Assembly (NCBI GenBank): GCA_049437325.1 | Contig: JBMTIM010000079.1 | Coordinates: forward strand, 1-7,632 | Reading direction: 5' to 3' | From: UBA11606 sp049437325 | Lineage (GTDB): Bacteria > Actinomycetota > Acidimicrobiia > Acidimicrobiales > Aldehydirespiratoraceae | DNA length: 7,632 nucleotides | Shown here: positions 4,933 through 7,632 of the stretch, in pieces | Layout of the letters: each line of letters begins with the position of its first letter | Position numbering within the stretch: position 1 is the stretch's first letter | Made by a program: the position numbers and the translations under genes | Notes under the pieces: generated by a model | The model's input: the letters and a program-made list of their open reading frames with translations, nothing else | Database searches by the model: none | What the model was told of the DNA's origin: nothing

Positions 4933-6219
4933 TCACATCGGCACGAGGTCGACGAAGCGGTGCAGGAATGCCGCCATCTGCCCGCGGGTCGCAGTGGCGT
5001 CGGGCGAGAATTCCGTGGCAGTGGTCCCGCTGGTGACGCCGACGAACTTTGCCCATGCAATGGCGTCTGCGGCGTAGCTGCCGGGATCGACGTCGTCGAA
5101 CTCGAGCGGACTCATGGGATCGGGTCGCCCTGCGGCTCGCCACAGGAACGTGACGAACTGGGCCCGGGTGACCGTCTCGAACGGTGCGAACGTGGTCGAC
5201 GTGGTTCCGGTGGTGATCCCGTTCTCGACCATCCACGCAACCGGAACCGTGAAGAACTGACCGGAGGGGACATCGTCGAAGGTGGTTCCGGAACCGGGGC
5301 TGGGCTCCACGCGGCCGAAGAGTCGCCACAGGAAGGTTGCCACCTCGGCTCGGGTGACGATGCCGTCGGTGCAGTAGCGCTGCGCGTCACAGCCTGTGGT
5401 CAGACCAGTGTCGTGGAGCCAGACGATGTCGTCGGCGAACGGACTTCCAATCGTGTCGCAGAACGGTCGGCCGGGATCGGCGTCGGGGTCGAAGCCGGCG
5501 CACAAGATGTTGTCGATGCCGACGTAGACGAACTCCCATGGCTCGGGTTCAGGACCGAGATCGTCGACCCCGTCCGGATAGCTGGGGAGCCATCCGTGCG
5601 CCATGGCATTGGCGAAGTTGTTCTCGCTCAGCCACGCATACGCCGCCGAGTCTCGGAAGGCGAAGAGTGAGGCCGGCCCGCTGCGCAGATCGACGGCGTA
5701 CCCGGTGTGGTGCTTCGAATACCCAGGCACGGCAACCGTCTGCATCAGGAGGTCGAGCGCCTCGTCGGAGGTGCCACGCATGCGATCCAACCAGATCGAG
5801 CGCTGACCGGCGGCACTGCGATAGCCGGAGGTGATCTCGATCGAATGGCCAGCACTGGCTGCAGCCGTGCGGAGCCGCAGCCATGCCGCCGCTGCGGTCG
5901 GTTGCAGGAGGTGGCCGTCGGCGTTCGCAAGCGCACCGCTCGGCGACGGTCGGCGCGTGTATCCACGTGCCTCACCGAGGCTTCGGATGCGGGCGTCGAG
6001 TTCGGCTTGACCGGTGATGCTCGGCGGTTCGGGATCAGGGCCTCGGAGGTTGGCAAGGAGCGCCTCGTCGAAGGCGGTCACCATCTGTTCGGGTGTGAGC
6101 ATCGACCCGAGTTGGGCCACTGCGTCGACCTTCGGGTTCGCAGCAGCAGCTGGTGCCACGACACCCAGGGCCAGTGCCGCAGCCAGCGCAATGCGGAGTG
6201 TTCGAAAAGCGCGCGTCAT
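4933..6219 (-). CDS. Secreted M15B D-alanyl-D-alanine carboxypeptidase-like protein with SLH repeats
   Basis: A 428-residue exported protein. Residues 1-27 form a signal peptide (basic start, alanine/leucine core, AAA before the likely cut). The VanY-type M15B peptidase domain covers about 70-237: ITSGYRS (129-135), then PGYSKHHTGYAVD with zinc ligands H170 and D177, and EPWEFVYVG with presumed catalytic E226. This family trims the terminal D-Ala from peptidoglycan stem peptides. The third zinc ligand is normally His in an EPWH motif but is Glu here (E229), so activity is uncertain. From about 255 to 425 are three SLH-like repeats ending ATFLWRLF, TFLWRAAG and AAFLHRFV, which would anchor it to the cell wall; the first has C277 and C283, and C240 and C254 precede it. 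The frame extends upstream to 6669, but that is the MFS shadow; ATG 6219 (or GTG 6222) precedes the signal peptide and lies 14 bp after the MFS stop. Confidence 0.88.
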   Translation of the reverse strand: MTRAFRTLRIALAAALALGVVAPAAAANPKVDAVAQLGSMLTPEQMVTAFDEALLANLRGPDPEPPSITGQAELDARIRSLGEARGYTRRPSPSGALANADGHLLQPTAAAAWLRLRTAAASAGHSIEITSGYRSAAGQRSIWLDRMRGTSDEALDLLMQTVAVPGYSKHHTGYAVDLRSGPASLFAFRDSAAYAWLSENNFANAMAHGWLPSYPDGVDDLGPEPEPWEFVYVGIDNILCAGFDPDADPGRPFCDTIGSPFADDIVWLHDTGLTTGCDAQRYCTDGIVTRAEVATFLWRLFGRVEPSPGSGTTFDDVPSGQFFTVPVAWMVENGITTGTTSTTFAPFETVTRAQFVTFLWRAAGRPDPMSPLEFDDVDPGSYAADAIAWAKFVGVTSGTTATEFSPDATATRGQMAAFLHRFVDLVPM

Positions 6220-6230
6220 CACGGCGGGAG

Positions 6231-6236
6231 ACGCTA
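6231..6236 (-). promoter_or_regulatory. Putative -10 element (TAGCGT) of the carboxypeptidase gene, overlapping the MFS stop codon
   Basis: Minus-strand TAGCGT at 6236-6231 contains the TAG stop of the MFS gene as its first three bases. It ends 8 nt before GTG 6222 and 11 nt before ATG 6219, so the carboxypeptidase could have its own short-leader or leaderless promoter besides read-through from the MFS gene. Confidence 0.3.
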
Positions 6237-7574
6237 GTCGTGCCCGGCTCGGGCACCTTCGATCCTCGCGGTGGTGAGCTTCGGCGCGGCATAGACGAAC
6301 AGGGCGACGTGCAATGCCGCCGCTGCGATCCATGGCGACCGAAGTGCTGCTTCGCGCGATGCGACCGCATCGACGGCGATGATCATGACCCCACCGAGCA
6401 GCGAGCCGATCGGGATCATCCCCCAGGCGAAGAAGCGGTAGACACTGTTGACTCGACCCAGGATGTCGTCGGGAATGATCGTCTGCCGCAGGCTGACGGT
6501 GATCACGTTCCACACGGTGCCGAGACCGGTCGAGACGGCAAACATCAGCCACACGATCGGCCACCAGCCGGCCACGCCGATCACGAGCGAGGTGAGGCCG
6601 CTGCCGATCAGCGTGAGGTACAGCGATGGGCCGGTACCGATCCGCTTCGAGATCGACGACGCAGTCCAACCACCGATGATCCCGCCCACTGCACCACCCG
6701 TGTTGAGGAGGGCGAACTCGGTGGCTGACGTGCCGAGGAGCTCCTGGGCGAAGAGCACCATGGCAGCGATCGTGATCGATCCGAGGGCGTTCAGGAGTCC
6801 GAGGATGATCGCCAGGTGGCGAAGAAAATCATGGTTCCACAGCCACTGGACACCTTCGCTCAGTTCCGTCGCCCATGGTTTTCGATGCTCCGCCGCCACG
6901 GGGGCTCTTCGGTTCGGGACCGTGATCAACCAGACGAGCAGTGCTGCGACCGCAAACGTCAGTGAGTCGACGAAAAAGGGTAGAGAGAAGGCAAGGGCGA
7001 TCAGGAACGCGCCGAGAGGTGGTCCGACGAATGTGTTGGCGATCATCTCGGTGCCCCACAGACGCCCGTTTGCCTTTTCGAGTTGGGCCGGCCGAACGAC
7101 CGCCGGCATGAATGTCTGGGCAGCGTTGTCGTGAATGACTTCGGTGACCCCGAACAGCAAGGTGGCGACCAGCAAGACGATGTAGAGGCCCACATTGGTA
7201 TCGACGGTGAGGCCGCCGTCAGCGATCTGATCGACGTCGGGCAGCGACCCCTGTGCACCGAGGACAACGCACGCGACGATCAGGGCAAGGATTGACCGAG
7301 CGACGTTGGACCACGCCATGAGCGTTCGCCGTTCGTAGCGGTCGGTGATCACGCCCGCCGGAAGACTGAACAGCAGCCACGGCAGTCGCTGCATCACCGC
7401 AACGAGTGCAATGAGGAACGGATCGCGGGTGATCGCCGTGGCGAGCCATGGATAGGCGATCAGGCCGATCCCATCACCAAGGTTCGCGATGGTGGAAGCT
7501 GCGAAGAGTCGGCGATAGTTCCCACCGAGCGATCCGTTGGCAGAGCCATCGTCGGTGGTCGTCGGTTCGGTCAC
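6234..7574 (-). CDS. MFS transporter, EntS/MefA-like (MFS_3) family
   Basis: A 446-residue inner-membrane protein with about twelve hydrophobic segments, the size of MFS_3 exporters such as enterobactin exporter EntS and macrolide efflux MefA. It is expected to use the proton gradient to export a small molecule. Evidence: the opening YRRLFAASTIANLGDG (20-35); the loop 2-3 motif A, GVITDRYERR (74-83), with the charged D78, R79, R82 and R83; a central cytoplasmic stretch of about residues 220-250; and the family-typical RQTIIPDDILGRVNSVYRF segment (363-381) before helix 11. It starts at GTG 7574, 6 nt after a -10-like TAGCGT. The carboxypeptidase gene follows 14 bp downstream, suggesting an operon. 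The last codons contain a GC-rich inverted repeat. The substrate is unknown; siderophore or drug export are possibilities from family membership alone. Confidence 0.9.
   Translation of the reverse strand: MTEPTTTDDGSANGSLGGNYRRLFAASTIANLGDGIGLIAYPWLATAITRDPFLIALVAVMQRLPWLLFSLPAGVITDRYERRTLMAWSNVARSILALIVACVVLGAQGSLPDVDQIADGGLTVDTNVGLYIVLLVATLLFGVTEVIHDNAAQTFMPAVVRPAQLEKANGRLWGTEMIANTFVGPPLGAFLIALAFSLPFFVDSLTFAVAALLVWLITVPNRRAPVAAEHRKPWATELSEGVQWLWNHDFLRHLAIILGLLNALGSITIAAMVLFAQELLGTSATEFALLNTGGAVGGIIGGWTASSISKRIGTGPSLYLTLIGSGLTSLVIGVAGWWPIVWLMFAVSTGLGTVWNVITVSLRQTIIPDDILGRVNSVYRFFAWGMIPIGSLLGGVMIIAVDAVASREAALRSPWIAAAALHVALFVYAAPKLTTARIEGARAGHD
6240..6256. repeat. 7-bp inverted repeat at the 3' end of the MFS gene
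   Basis: GTGCCCG (6240-6246) and CGGGCAC (6250-6256) form a perfect 7-bp stem with a 3-base loop, within the last codons of the MFS gene (AGH) and just before the carboxypeptidase start. It could slow or partly end transcription between the two genes, but no T-tract follows on the minus strand, and the bases are also constrained by coding. Confidence 0.3.
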
Positions 7575-7580
7575 GGCGCG

Positions 7581-7586
7581 ACGCTA
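7581..7586 (-). promoter_or_regulatory. Putative -10 element (TAGCGT) of the MFS gene
   Basis: Minus-strand TAGCGT ends 6 nt before GTG 7574, the same spacing as at ridA, the selO GTG 4445 and the leftward partial gene. It lies within the palindrome CGCTAGCG (7582-7589). The 8-mer CTAGCGTC recurs at the carboxypeptidase start (6237-6230). Confidence 0.45.
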
Positions 7587-7601
7587 GCGCCCCCGGCTCA
7601 G

Positions 7602-7632
7602 ACCTCCGGGCTCGACCTCCGGGCTCGACCTC
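7602..7632. repeat. 13-bp direct tandem repeat upstream of the MFS gene
   Basis: ACCTCCGGGCTCG occurs at 7602-7614 and again at 7615-7627, and the first five bases of a third copy end the window. A degenerate copy (CCCCGGCTCAGA) precedes them around 7591-7602. Read toward the MFS gene this gives GAGGTC every 13 bp, ending 14 bp before the putative -10 element. The array may extend beyond the window. It could be an operator or activator array, or a simple repeat in the end of a neighbouring gene. Confidence 0.6.

Noticed and set aside
6220..6669. 150-residue N-terminal extension of the carboxypeptidase
   Set aside because: It lies out of frame inside the MFS gene, is Arg/Asp-rich, and precedes a clean signal peptide that starts at 6219.

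Overview
The window is high-GC DNA (roughly 60-65% G+C by eye) with dense coding capacity, frequent GTG starts and actinobacterial-looking proteins. The three C-terminal SLH repeats on the carboxypeptidase, and the TAnnnT -10 elements lying directly before start codons, suggest a free-living actinobacterium, perhaps of the Acidimicrobiia (Ilumatobacter-like). That placement is inference. I see no mobile element, CRISPR array, rRNA or tRNA, and no stretch over 300 bases lacks a gene.

Layout, left to right: (1) the start of a leftward gene cut by the window edge (1-113), with an apparent membrane anchor or signal segment; (2) a rightward pair, a MOSC-domain protein (214-780) and an EamA/DMT transporter (787-1677); (3) a leftward DUF5655 protein with a zinc-knuckle N-terminus (1674-2084), whose stop codon overlaps the EamA stop; (4) a rightward class I glutamine-amidotransferase-like hydrolase of the PuuD/peptidase C26 family (2120-2854); (5) a leftward SelO protein adenylyltransferase (2838-4448), overlapping the hydrolase tail to tail by 17 bp; (6) a rightward RidA enamine/imine deaminase (4468-4851); (7) a leftward pair, an MFS exporter (6234-7574) followed by a secreted M15B (VanY-like) carboxypeptidase with SLH repeats (4933-6219).

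The genes look like ordinary chromosomal housekeeping and accessory metabolism, not one pathway. Likely functional units are MOSC-EamA and MFS-carboxypeptidase. SelO (redox-linked AMPylation) and RidA (removal of reactive enamines) are both stress-related and share a very compact divergent promoter.

The most distinctive signal is regulatory. Seven of nine genes have a hexamer of the form TA-SSS-T (S = G or C) ending 6-8 nt before a plausible start codon, an eighth has a weaker -10 at 6 nt, and only EamA lacks one. This predicts mostly leaderless transcripts. At SelO/RidA the two -10 hexamers share their TA and sit symmetrically between two start codons only 22 bp apart. No clearly new defence or biosynthetic system is visible. 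The best protein-level oddities are a Glu in place of the expected zinc-ligand His in the carboxypeptidase, and the loss of one cysteine of the SelO redox pair.
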